61,091 nt of DNA from Methanobrevibacter olleyae (GTDB taxonomy: Archaea > Methanobacteriota > Methanobacteria > Methanobacteriales > Methanobacteriaceae), in the NCBI GenBank assembly GCA_015063035.1, contig SUTG01000007.1, forward strand, positions 1 through 61,091, read 5' to 3'. Below, in pieces: positions 27,087 to 36,100 of this stretch (its first letter is position 1; each line of letters opens with the position of its first letter). Under the pieces are notes generated by a model. That model was not told where the DNA came from. It saw nothing but the letters and a program-made list of their open reading frames with translations, and did not search any database. A program made the position numbers and the translations under genes.

Positions 27087-28091
27087 ATGATAAAAATAGC
27101 AAGAATAGATGGGGACGGCATAGGAAAGGAAGTTACAGAAGCAGGAGTTGCTGTTCTGGAATCTTTGGATTTGAAGTTCGATTTCATCGAAGCTGAAGCT
27201 GGAAGGGAATGCTTTGACAAGAATGGGACAACAATTCCTGAAGAAACCATTAAGATAGCCAGAAATGCAAAAGCAACCCTTTTTGGTGCAATCACTTCAA
27301 CACCTGGTCAAAAAAGTCCAATAATCACACTTAGGCAAGAGCTTGACACTTATGCAAATCTAAGGCCTATCAAATCATTCAAGGGAATTAACTGCCTTTT
27401 CGATGACTTGGATTTTCTCATAGTTAGGGAAAACACTGAAGGCTTATACTCTGGAAATGAAACAATCGATGACGAAAAGGAGAAAGCAATAGCTCAAAGA
27501 GTAATCACCAAAAAGGCAAGTGAAAGGATATCAAGACTTGCATTTGAGCAAGCAATAAAACTCAAAAAGGAGTCTGTAACCTGTGTCCATAAGGCAAATG
27601 TATTGAAAAAGACCGATGGTGTCTTTAAGGAGTCCTTCTTTAAAGTGGCTAAGGACTACCCAAACATCCGGACCAATGACTATTATGTGGATGCAACAGC
27701 AATGTATCTTCTGACAAAGCCACAGGAATTTGATGTAATCGTTACAAGCAATCTATTTGGAGACATCTTATCAGATGCATCAGCAGGCCTTGTTGGAGGA
27801 TTGGGACTTGCTCCTTCTGGAAGCATTGGAGACAAGCATGGATTGTTCGAACCTGTTCATGGGTCTGCACCGGATATTGCAGGAAGAAACATTTCAAATC
27901 CAATAGCCATGATACTATCTGTTTCAATGATGCTTGAATACTTAAATGAGGATTATTGGGCAGAAAAAGTCAAAACAGCTTGTGAAAAAGTCTTGGAAAA
28001 AGGAAAAGTGAAAACACCTGATTTAGGCGGAACAGACAAGACAATGGATCTTGCAAATGAAGTTATTAAGGAAATAGAGAACTTAAGATAA
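27087..28091 (+). CDS. Isopropylmalate/homoisocitrate dehydrogenase family (LeuB- or AksF-type)
   Basis: A 334-aa NAD(P)-dependent beta-decarboxylating dehydrogenase. It has RIDGDGIGKEV at the N-terminus, the arginine-rich substrate site TLRQELDTYANLRP, VRENTEGLYSG, the Lys-containing KANVLKKTDG, the metal-binding NLFGDILSDASAG, and the cofactor loop EPVHGSAPDIAG. Methanogens have two such enzymes: LeuB for leucine and AksF for the 2-oxosuberate part of coenzyme B. GAITSTPGQKSPIIT looks more like AksF, while other stretches look like LeuB, so no symbol is given. The start is ATG 27087 with AAGGATT upstream. Its last codons are duplicated just after the gene. Confidence 0.87.
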   Translation: MIKIARIDGDGIGKEVTEAGVAVLESLDLKFDFIEAEAGRECFDKNGTTIPEETIKIARNAKATLFGAITSTPGQKSPIITLRQELDTYANLRPIKSFKGINCLFDDLDFLIVRENTEGLYSGNETIDDEKEKAIAQRVITKKASERISRLAFEQAIKLKKESVTCVHKANVLKKTDGVFKESFFKVAKDYPNIRTNDYYVDATAMYLLTKPQEFDVIVTSNLFGDILSDASAGLVGGLGLAPSGSIGDKHGLFEPVHGSAPDIAGRNISNPIAMILSVSMMLEYLNEDYWAEKVKTACEKVLEKGKVKTPDLGGTDKTMDLANEVIKEIENLR

Positions 28092-28167
28092 TTTGATGAT
28101 TACGATAAAAGTTATGAATGAAATAGAGAACTTAAGATAATTTGATGATTACGATAAAAGTTATGAA
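28071..28167. repeat. 48-bp tandem duplication of a gene end
   Basis: Positions 28071-28118 are repeated exactly at 28120-28167, a 49-bp step. The first copy holds the final codons and stop of the dehydrogenase gene. The second copy ends just before the ribosome binding site of the acyl-CoA synthetase gene. Confidence 0.95.
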
Positions 28168-28180
28168 GGAAATGAAAAAT

Positions 28181-29677
28181 ATGTTGAACATTACTACATT
28201 TATTGATGCTAATGCACGCAGATTGGATAAGGATGTCTATTACTGTCCAAGCAGAGACCTGAGATACAATTCAACTGAAGTGTTGGAAATCGTATCTGGA
28301 ATAGGCCAAAGCTTAAAGGATAAGGACATTGAAAAGGGAGATAGAGTCCTGATCTATTTGAATAACTCACCGGAATACCTATTTTCACTCCTTGCAATAT
28401 GGAGAATAGGAGCAATAGCCATTCCAACCAATAGAATACTTACATCATCAGAATTGAACTATATGATAAATGACTCTGATGCAAAATTGATAATCACTGA
28501 TGCTGATGCAAAAGAAACCGTAAAGGACCTGAATGTAGCATCTTATATCATAGAAGACTGTGAAAGCTTTAAGGGAAGTGATATTTTACCTGCTTGTGAA
28601 ACCGAATGGGATGACTTATGTCAATTGCAGTACACATCAGGAACAACCGGAAAGCCTAAGGGATCAATGCTAACCCATGGAAACTGGTTTACAGCTATTC
28701 ACAATGCCTGTGACGTATTGACCTATAAGGAAAACGACACATTCCTATGCATTTATCCAATGGCTCATGTAGGAATATTATGGGCAATCGCAGCACTTAG
28801 ATCTGGAGCATTGACCATCACTATGGACTTCTTTGAAATAAATGAATACCTTGAACTATGTAAAGATGAAGAGGTAAGCGTACTATCTGGAATGCCTCCT
28901 GTAATCCACACATTGACAAACCTTGAAGAGGAAAAAAGGGAAAACCTCTCAACAGTAAGGGAAATCATAAGCGGCGGAGGTCCACTCCATAGAAAGATAT
29001 GGAAAAAGTTCATGGCACAATACAATATTCCAATCATAAATGCATACGGCCTTTCTGAAACCATAGTAATAGGTACAGGAACTGTAATAAGGCCTGAAGA
29101 CTATGCTACAGCAGACAGATATGAAAGTGTAGGGCACCCTGTATGCTTCTCTGAACTTAAGATTGTTGATGAAAATGACCCAAGCATATCCTTAGGACAC
29201 TATGAACATGGAGAAATTGCCCTTAGAGGCCCAGCAATAGCTAAAGGATATTGGGGAATGGAAAAGGAAACAAAGGAATCATTCCTTGAGGATGGTTGGT
29301 TCCTAACTGGAGATATAGGTTACATCGATGAGGATGAGCGTTTGTTCATTACAGACAGAAAGAAGGACATGATTGTAATGAGCGGATGGAAAATATATCC
29401 TACTGAAGTTGAGGAAACATTGATCAAATATCCGAAAGTGGATGAGATTGCAATTTTCAGCATTGACGATATCCACAGGGGGGAGCTTCCTGTAGCTGCA
29501 GTTGTATGGAAAGAAGAAGAGGATCCAGATGGATTGGTGCAATACTCTAAGGAATATCTTGCAAGATACAAAGTCCCTAGAAAGATATTTACTATGGATG
29601 AGCTTCCAAGGGTAAACGGCTGGAAACTCCTTAGAAGAGAATTAAGGGAAATGTATTCAACTAAGCCGGAAGAATAA
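28181..29677 (+). CDS. Acyl-CoA synthetase (AMP-dependent synthetase family)
   Basis: A 498-aa adenylate-forming ligase that activates a carboxylic acid to acyl-AMP and then acyl-CoA. Motifs in order are YTSGTTGKPKGSMLTHGN for ATP binding, NAYGLSETIV, TGDIGYIDED with the ribose-binding Asp, and DRKKDMIVMSGWKIYPTEVEE. The C-terminal lysine lies in PRVNGWKLLRREL, where Trp replaces the usual Gly before Lys. The acid used is unknown; medium-chain or branched acids are plausible. The start is ATG 28181 with AAGGA about 10 nt upstream. The dehydrogenase gene lies directly upstream in the same direction. Confidence 0.87.
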   Translation: MLNITTFIDANARRLDKDVYYCPSRDLRYNSTEVLEIVSGIGQSLKDKDIEKGDRVLIYLNNSPEYLFSLLAIWRIGAIAIPTNRILTSSELNYMINDSDAKLIITDADAKETVKDLNVASYIIEDCESFKGSDILPACETEWDDLCQLQYTSGTTGKPKGSMLTHGNWFTAIHNACDVLTYKENDTFLCIYPMAHVGILWAIAALRSGALTITMDFFEINEYLELCKDEEVSVLSGMPPVIHTLTNLEEEKRENLSTVREIISGGGPLHRKIWKKFMAQYNIPIINAYGLSETIVIGTGTVIRPEDYATADRYESVGHPVCFSELKIVDENDPSISLGHYEHGEIALRGPAIAKGYWGMEKETKESFLEDGWFLTGDIGYIDEDERLFITDRKKDMIVMSGWKIYPTEVEETLIKYPKVDEIAIFSIDDIHRGELPVAAVVWKEEEDPDGLVQYSKEYLARYKVPRKIFTMDELPRVNGWKLLRRELREMYSTKPEE

Positions 29678-29683
29678 TTTCTC

Positions 29684-29700
29684 ATATTTTTCTTTTTTTT
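29684..29700 (+). terminator. U-tract terminator after the acyl-CoA synthetase
   Basis: A T-rich run ending in eight Ts lies 7-23 nt after the stop codon, without a hairpin. This is the usual archaeal form. Confidence 0.5.
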
Positions 29701-29831
29701 AATCTTAAATATTGGTTAATTCTTTTTTATCCAAAAATCCATTATTCTCTTTTTTTAATCTTAATATTGGTTAATTCCCTTTTAATCGAAAAATCCATTA
29801 TTTTCTTTTTTTTTTAATCTAAAATTCATAA

Positions 29832-29935
29832 CTTCTTTTTTAATCTGAAAATTAATACTTCTTTTTTAATCTGAAAATTAATACTTCTTTTTTAATCTGA
29901 AAATTAATACTTCTTTTTTTAATCTAAAAAATTAC
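29832..29935. repeat. 26-bp tandem repeat, four copies
   Basis: CTTCTTTTTTAATCTGAAAA begins at 29832, 29858, 29884 and 29910, an exact 26-bp step; the last copy has an extra T and diverges afterwards. Confidence 0.9.
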
Positions 29936-30196
29936 GATTTTCGCTTTCTATTCAAAGATTGTTTTTTCAATATTCCTATTTTGTAAAATATTTCATATTT
30001 TTTCTAAATGATTAGATAATAAAAAAATAATAAATTGAACAAAATATTAAAAAAATTAATTTTACTTAGTTAAATATTATATAAATATTAATAAACCTAA
30101 ACAAAATTCAGAAATATTTAAAAATATTTAAATATCTAATCCAATATAATATTAATCACAACATCATAATTTTTATGATTAAAGAAGGTGAAAAAA

Positions 30197-30940
30197 ATGG
30201 GCAAACTAGATGGAAAAGTAGCAATCGTAACTGGATCAACCTCCGGTATGGGCCGTTCTACAGCTAAATTATATGCTGAAGAAGGTGCAAAAGTTGTTGT
30301 AACTGGAAGAAACGAAGAAAGAGCACAAGCTGTAGTAGATGACATTGTAGCAGCTGGTGGAGAAGCATTTGCAGTTATTGCTGATATGGCTAATGTTGAC
30401 GACATCAAAAAGATCTTTGATGCAACCATGGAAAAATATGGTACTGTCGACATCTTATTCAACAATGCAGGTCTTTTAAGCGTAACCCCTCTTTTAGAAA
30501 TTACCAAAGAAGAATGGGACAAAGTATTTGCAGTTGATGTATACGCTCCATTATACTTAACCCAATTAGTAGCTCCTGTAATGAAAGAAAAAGGAAAAGG
30601 TGTTGTAATCAACACTTGTTCAGTAGCATCCTATGCTGCACACTTCGGATTTGTGGGTTACATCTCCTCTAAACACGCTATTGCTGGTCTTACCAAATCC
30701 ATGGCATTTGAACTTGGTCCTGAAATAAGATGTAACGGTATTGCTCCTGGTGCTATCCACACAGCTATGGTAGATAGTATCGGTGGAGTGGAAGCATTGC
30801 AAATGATGGTTGACGGAGCACCTATGAAAAGAGTAGGTCAAGGAGAAGATATTGCTGCATTGGCATTATTCCTTGCTTCTGACGAATCTGAATTCGTAGA
30901 CGGTCAAATCATCAGATGTGACGGCGGATTTGAGTGTTAA
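30197..30940 (+). CDS. Short-chain dehydrogenase/reductase (SDR)
   Basis: A 247-aa NAD(P)-dependent oxidoreductase of the classical SDR family. It has the cofactor motif GSTSGMG, NNAG in the middle, a catalytic serine in INTCSVASYA, and the Y-x-x-x-K pair in GYISSKHAIAG, ending with DGGFEC. It resembles bacterial FabG-like or glucose/bile-acid dehydrogenases; the substrate is unknown. The start is ATG 30197 behind a strong GAAGGTGA. It stands alone between long T-rich spacers and is uninterrupted, so acquisition by transfer is possible, but that is only an inference. Confidence 0.88.
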   Translation: MGKLDGKVAIVTGSTSGMGRSTAKLYAEEGAKVVVTGRNEERAQAVVDDIVAAGGEAFAVIADMANVDDIKKIFDATMEKYGTVDILFNNAGLLSVTPLLEITKEEWDKVFAVDVYAPLYLTQLVAPVMKEKGKGVVINTCSVASYAAHFGFVGYISSKHAIAGLTKSMAFELGPEIRCNGIAPGAIHTAMVDSIGGVEALQMMVDGAPMKRVGQGEDIAALALFLASDESEFVDGQIIRCDGGFEC

Positions 30941-31111
30941 GTTTTTTAAAGTAGTTGGATTTTTATCCTCTACTACTATTTTTATTTTTTAATTTCAATC
31001 CTAATTTTAACTATTTTTAAAAAAAGTTCATAATATTTTCTATTTTTTTAATTTCAATCCTAATATCAGCTATATAAAAAAAATAAGTAATATGAAAAAA
31101 ACTATTTTTAA

Positions 31112-34100
31112 CTATTTTATTCTAATAGTGTTCTTAATAGTTAATTTTCCATATGTTGAATAAATCACATATTTGCCTCTTTTCAATTTTTTAAGGCTTA
31201 ATGTAGCTATTCCTTTAGAATTGGTTTTTCTTTTGTATATTTTGGACTTGAACTTGAATTTAATGTATTTGTATTTCAAGATCTTTCCTTTTGAATTAAC
31301 TAGTTTAGCAGTAAACTTGATAGTTTTCGCTTTCTTTTTGGTAATGTTCTTTGTAATGACAGTGGATTTTACAGTAACATTATTCTTTACAACAAATCCT
31401 TTATAACTAGCGGAAATAGCGTATTTTTTAGGTTTTAGACTTATTTTCAAGTAAGCATATCCCTTATTGTCTGTTTTTCTGCTGTAGGTTTTTCCGTTTA
31501 TTGTGAACTTTACTGTAACATTCTTTGCAATTCTTCCATAGTCATCATAAACCCTAACCTTATAGCTGGAACCTGCTCCATAATACATTAGCAAATTCTT
31601 ATTTTCAGTAATTCTCTTGAGAACTTTGATAGTTTGGTTTTTCTCCTCTAATGTGACAGGATTCTTAATTGAAACCTTGTAAGTTCCAGGTTTAAGTGTG
31701 TTGTTTATGATGATTCTTCCATTGCTATCTGTATTTAAATTGTAAGTTTTGCCTGCAAAGACAATTGTTACAGTCTGATTAGCCAAAGGATTGGAATCCT
31801 TATCCAAGAGGCTTACGATATATTTTGATCCGTAAGTGTAATTGCTGGAAGGAAGATTAATGCTTGATTTTACATTGATAACCGCTGAATTTGATGAGTT
31901 TTTATAAACTTTCTCTCCAGCATATCTTATTTCAAAAGCATATGTACCTGCCGGTAAACTGATATTCAATAAAGCCTCACCATTTTCATCAGTGACAAGA
32001 GTATCACTGATATTGTTTAAAGTATAGACAAGCTCTCTTCCACAGATAGGATTTCCATCCTCATCAGTCAATCTAACCCTATACTCATAACCGCTATTAT
32101 AAACAGTATCTAAATCTGAACAAATGATATTTGTGCCTTTAGGCTCAATTGTAAAACTGTCAACAAATTCATTTGATTGGTAAACTGAATCATCAAGAAG
32201 AATCCTTATGTGATTTAATCCAAGTTTCAAGTCAGTGAAGTTAATGGATGCCTTACCGTCAACAGATTCTATAGATTTATTCATATCATCCAAAATAATC
32301 AATATTGTCTTATTAAGTGATTCATTAAGCTCAATATTCACCAAAACTGTATCCAAATTAACGGTGATATTTGCAGTTAATGTCACAGGTATTTTTTCTA
32401 CATTTATTGATTGATTAAATGATGAAGAACTGTAACCAATTGCATTAAATTGAGCGAATATTTCATTTAATCCACTTGTGAAATTATAAGTGACTTTTGC
32501 AACTCCATCAGATACATCAATAGGAACAATTTCCCCAGACAAGTTAAATACCACTTCACCACAATCAACAGGATTTCCAAATTGATCCAAAACATGAGCA
32601 GTAATATTCACAGGATTAGTGCGATCATAAACAATATCCAAAGTAGTTGTAGTGTTAATGGCTAAAACATTAATTGTCTGATTTTTCTCCTCTAAAGTAA
32701 CAGGGTTTACAATTGTAACATCATAAGTTCCAGGAACTAAAACAAGACCCACATCAGCAATTCCATTACCATCAGTCAATACATTATATGCTTCACCTGC
32801 AATAACAATGATTACTTCTTGATTTGCCAAAGAATCAGATGATTTATTCAACAATTTCACACTATAAGAAGATCCATATAAATAATTCTCTTCTAAAGGC
32901 CATATGCTTGTATTTACAGTAATCAAAGCAGAATTAGATGAGTTTACATATGCATTTTTTCCCTTGAATTTTATTTCAAAAGTATAAACTCCAGTTTCTA
33001 AACTGACATTCAATGAAACTTCACCATTCTCATCAGTTATAAGAATATCAGTAACATTGTTTAAGGTATATTCAAGTTCTCTCCCACCAAGAGGATTTCC
33101 TTCCTCATCAGTTAACCTAACTTTATACTCACAACCGCTATTATAAATGGTTTCTAAGTCTGCAAGAGAGATATTTGTGGCTATAGGCTCAATTGTGAAG
33201 TTATCAAGTACCTCATTAGACTCATAAACTGCATCATAAAGAATAATTCTAATATTGTTTAAACCAATATGATAATCACTCAAATTAATGGATGCCTTAC
33301 CATCAATGGATTTTGTTGTGTAGTTTACATTATCTAAAATTAAAATAATTGTTTCATTGATTGGTTTTGTAAGGTTAATATTCACTAAAACAGCGTTTAA
33401 ATCAACTACAATGTCTGCAGTCATATTAACATCTATCTTTTTAATATTTACACTTGAATTATTAGATGAAGAAGCATAACCGCAAGCTATAAACTCTGCA
33501 AATATTGCATTAAAACCTTTTTTAAAGACATAACTTAATTTTGCCACACCATTTGAAACATTTACTGATACAATCTCGCCAGATATATTGAATATCACTT
33601 TTCCACAGTTGACAGGATTTCCATATTGATTTGTAACATAAGCAATAATGTTTACAGGATTGAAACCTTCATGGTCTGAAACGTTAAATGGATTTACACC
33701 CTCATAAACTACATTTAAGGAAGTTATTGTGCTAATTACATCAAATACAGTAAACGCTTTTATGCAAGCCACCTGTGAATTGTAACTATGGCCGCTATAG
33801 CCTTTCCATTCCAATTCATAAAGGTCTTCCCAATTTTCACCATCATAGCTGACGAATGAGATTGCTTCCTTATAGAATACATTGTTAAGACTTACCTTTT
33901 CAGAAATAGGGAATCCTGCATCTCCAGTTACATTTATCTTAAAGACAACTTCAAATATGTCTCCCACATTGAGTGGAACATGCTCGAAAAGGTCAATTGT
34001 CCAGTATCCTGGAGTGGAAAATCCTGATTTAGTGGATTTCAAAACATCATTTACATAAACTGATAATTCCCAATCAGTCTCTTTTTGGAAGTAAGTTGAC

Positions 34101-36067
34101 ACTGCAGCCAAATATTCATTTTGAGTGGCATTGAATACATTCTTATACCAAACAGTATCAGTCTCATTGAGGAAGTAATCAGTTAGAGCCAAGTCATATT
34201 GATAGTTCTTATCGTATTTGATAGTGGTATTTAAAACAAATACAAATGCACCGCCATATGACCCAGGCTTAAAAGAGCTTACATCATAATATGATAAGTA
34301 GAAATAACCTTTATTTCCACTATTATTTCCCCAACTGTTTTTAGCTATCCAAGCGCCTTTTCCAGGGGCATTAGGGATGTTTATATAATCATCCCATCCC
34401 ACAATAGCTACAGCGTGATTGCATGAAGCATCTGCATCATTATAAACATATGTGCCAATGCTTGCATCGGAATTTGAACGCATCTTCAATGAAGCATAGG
34501 CAGCACCATAATCCATAATTGCTTTTTTAATCATGTCATTATCAGTATAATTATTCCTATTCAAATAGAATACATTCTGAACATGCATTATGCTGCTTAA
34601 GACAGGGGATAAGACACTACTTCCAGTATATCTATCATCCACATCATATACCGGACCTAACCAACTTGCAAGATAGCCAATAGCTAACCTATCATTTCCA
34701 CCATCATTGGTTGTCCAATCCCAACCATAAGGGGAATATAAAGCAGCAAGGTTTTTCATATTCTCTTCTGAAATGTCTATTAAAGAAGTTAGATTTTCAG
34801 GATCATTCAATAATGCCAAAATATCTGCATATTCATCATAATCATTTAGCAACCCTGAACTGTTCATATTGTAAATAGCTTTAATAATAGCTGATTCAAG
34901 ACTTGCAATTGTTGCAAAAGCCCAGCAATTACCTCCATCTCTTTGATTTTTAACTGTAGTTACCATTCCGTACTCTGAAAGATTGTAATAAGATGGAATT
35001 TCATCAATTTCATCAGTTAAATTAAGTCTAAAGAAAGTGTAATTGTCTGAAAGGACTATTAAATCTGATTTTTCATATAAATCGTTATAGTTAACTGCAG
35101 AGTTGTTTTCATAAAGATTATTGGAAATTGTATAGTTTTGATTATAGAAAGTGTAAACAGCACCTGCGGAACTATTTGCAATGTTATTGGTGAAGTTATT
35201 GCTTTCAATCAAGAATCCATTTTTGCTGAATATGAATACTGCTCCACCATCATTTGCATTGTTCTTATCAAAAGCAGATGAAGTGAGACTTAAATTACCG
35301 TAAAGCTGATAAATAGCCCCACCATAATATTTTCCAGTATTATTTATAAAATTACAATTGCTTATGCTTACATTGCCTCCATTGGAGAATATGGCTCCAC
35401 CATAAAGAGCATAATTATTATAGAAGCTGCAATTGTTTAAAATAACGGAATTATCGTTTCCAAAGCAATAGATTGCTCCACCACATGAGGTTCCAGAGTT
35501 ATCTAGCTCTAAGGCAGTGCTGTTGTAGAAATTAACATTTGAAGCATTTAAAAGGCTTCCCATACCCACAAACTGGATATTGACAAAACTAATGTTTTCA
35601 ATATTAAATGTCTCATAGTAATCAAACCTATGATAATCATCAATTCCGTTGATGAATGTATTGGATGAATTCTGCCCATAAATAGAAACATTAAACAAAT
35701 TAGTTGAATAAGGAGTGTAATTGTAAATACCGCTAGCAAAGTGCAAAATGGAATTATCCATTATCCTATCATCTGAGAATGTCTTATATGGATTATCAAT
35801 GGAGCCGTTTCCATTATCATCCCAAGCAGTGGAGTCAAAGTATATGTCCATTTTTGGCTCTTCCTCAGGATCATCCTCGCCTTCACCAGCAAATAGATCA
35901 CTATCTGCACTATCACTAATCAAAACATCATCAATTGAATCATCAATCATGAGATTATCATCTATTGAAGCCACATTATCATCTGCAGCAAAACTGGCAG
36001 GAATGATGAGCAATAATGACAGGATTATTGATAATATAATGATTGAATTATATTTTTTCTTTAACAA
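31112..36067 (-). CDS. Adhesin-like protein with papain-family peptidase and Ig-like repeats
   Basis: A 1651-aa exported protein. In order: signal peptide (1-28), acidic linker, a beta-helix of GGAI(Y/F) repeats (about 100-330), a C1A papain-type peptidase (about 360-600), a lectin-like domain that follows this peptidase in related proteins (about 615-790), several Ig-like domains, and a Lys-rich C-terminal Ig-type domain. The catalytic set is present: Gln375, Cys381 in GGNCWAFA, His551 in NHAVAIVGWDD, and Asn577 in KNSWG. The start is TTG 36067 with AGGGTGA 5 nt upstream. It lies 33 nt after its paralogue on the same strand and so is probably co-transcribed. It may cut wall-associated or partner-cell proteins. 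Confidence 0.87.
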   Translation of the reverse strand: MLKKKYNSIIILSIILSLLLIIPASFAADDNVASIDDNLMIDDSIDDVLISDSADSDLFAGEGEDDPEEEPKMDIYFDSTAWDDNGNGSIDNPYKTFSDDRIMDNSILHFASGIYNYTPYSTNLFNVSIYGQNSSNTFINGIDDYHRFDYYETFNIENISFVNIQFVGMGSLLNASNVNFYNSTALELDNSGTSCGGAIYCFGNDNSVILNNCSFYNNYALYGGAIFSNGGNVSISNCNFINNTGKYYGGAIYQLYGNLSLTSSAFDKNNANDGGAVFIFSKNGFLIESNNFTNNIANSSAGAVYTFYNQNYTISNNLYENNSAVNYNDLYEKSDLIVLSDNYTFFRLNLTDEIDEIPSYYNLSEYGMVTTVKNQRDGGNCWAFATIASLESAIIKAIYNMNSSGLLNDYDEYADILALLNDPENLTSLIDISEENMKNLAALYSPYGWDWTTNDGGNDRLAIGYLASWLGPVYDVDDRYTGSSVLSPVLSSIMHVQNVFYLNRNNYTDNDMIKKAIMDYGAAYASLKMRSNSDASIGTYVYNDADASCNHAVAIVGWDDYINIPNAPGKGAWIAKNSWGNNSGNKGYFYLSYYDVSSFKPGSYGGAFVFVLNTTIKYDKNYQYDLALTDYFLNETDTVWYKNVFNATQNEYLAAVSTYFQKETDWELSVYVNDVLKSTKSGFSTPGYWTIDLFEHVPLNVGDIFEVVFKINVTGDAGFPISEKVSLNNVFYKEAISFVSYDGENWEDLYELEWKGYSGHSYNSQVACIKAFTVFDVISTITSLNVVYEGVNPFNVSDHEGFNPVNIIAYVTNQYGNPVNCGKVIFNISGEIVSVNVSNGVAKLSYVFKKGFNAIFAEFIACGYASSSNNSSVNIKKIDVNMTADIVVDLNAVLVNINLTKPINETIILILDNVNYTTKSIDGKASINLSDYHIGLNNIRIILYDAVYESNEVLDNFTIEPIATNISLADLETIYNSGCEYKVRLTDEEGNPLGGRELEYTLNNVTDILITDENGEVSLNVSLETGVYTFEIKFKGKNAYVNSSNSALITVNTSIWPLEENYLYGSSYSVKLLNKSSDSLANQEVIIVIAGEAYNVLTDGNGIADVGLVLVPGTYDVTIVNPVTLEEKNQTINVLAINTTTTLDIVYDRTNPVNITAHVLDQFGNPVDCGEVVFNLSGEIVPIDVSDGVAKVTYNFTSGLNEIFAQFNAIGYSSSSFNQSINVEKIPVTLTANITVNLDTVLVNIELNESLNKTILIILDDMNKSIESVDGKASINFTDLKLGLNHIRILLDDSVYQSNEFVDSFTIEPKGTNIICSDLDTVYNSGYEYRVRLTDEDGNPICGRELVYTLNNISDTLVTDENGEALLNISLPAGTYAFEIRYAGEKVYKNSSNSAVINVKSSINLPSSNYTYGSKYIVSLLDKDSNPLANQTVTIVFAGKTYNLNTDSNGRIIINNTLKPGTYKVSIKNPVTLEEKNQTIKVLKRITENKNLLMYYGAGSSYKVRVYDDYGRIAKNVTVKFTINGKTYSRKTDNKGYAYLKISLKPKKYAISASYKGFVVKNNVTVKSTVITKNITKKKAKTIKFTAKLVNSKGKILKYKYIKFKFKSKIYKRKTNSKGIATLSLKKLKRGKYVIYSTYGKLTIKNTIRIK

Positions 36068-36100
36068 TTTTTCACCCTATTATAATATTAAATTTTCTAT

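Larger units (their letters stand above)
29678..30196. other. Repeat-rich spacer before the SDR gene
   Basis: About 520 nt. The first half is T-rich and consists of a terminator-like tract, a 56-59 bp near-duplication (AATCTT-AATATTGGTTAAT at 29701 and 29757) and the 26-bp repeat. The second half (about 30000-30190) is AT-rich promoter sequence, with TTAAATATTATATAAATATT near 30071 as the best TATA candidate for the SDR gene. Confidence 0.6.

Noticed and set aside
29760-29935. T-rich repeats after the acyl-CoA synthetase as multiple terminators
   Set aside because: They are far from the stop codon and form a 26-bp tandem array, which explains the T-runs without assuming function.
30197-30940. 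SDR gene as a 7-alpha-hydroxysteroid or glucose dehydrogenase
   Set aside because: The motifs define the SDR fold but not the substrate, so only the family is reported.
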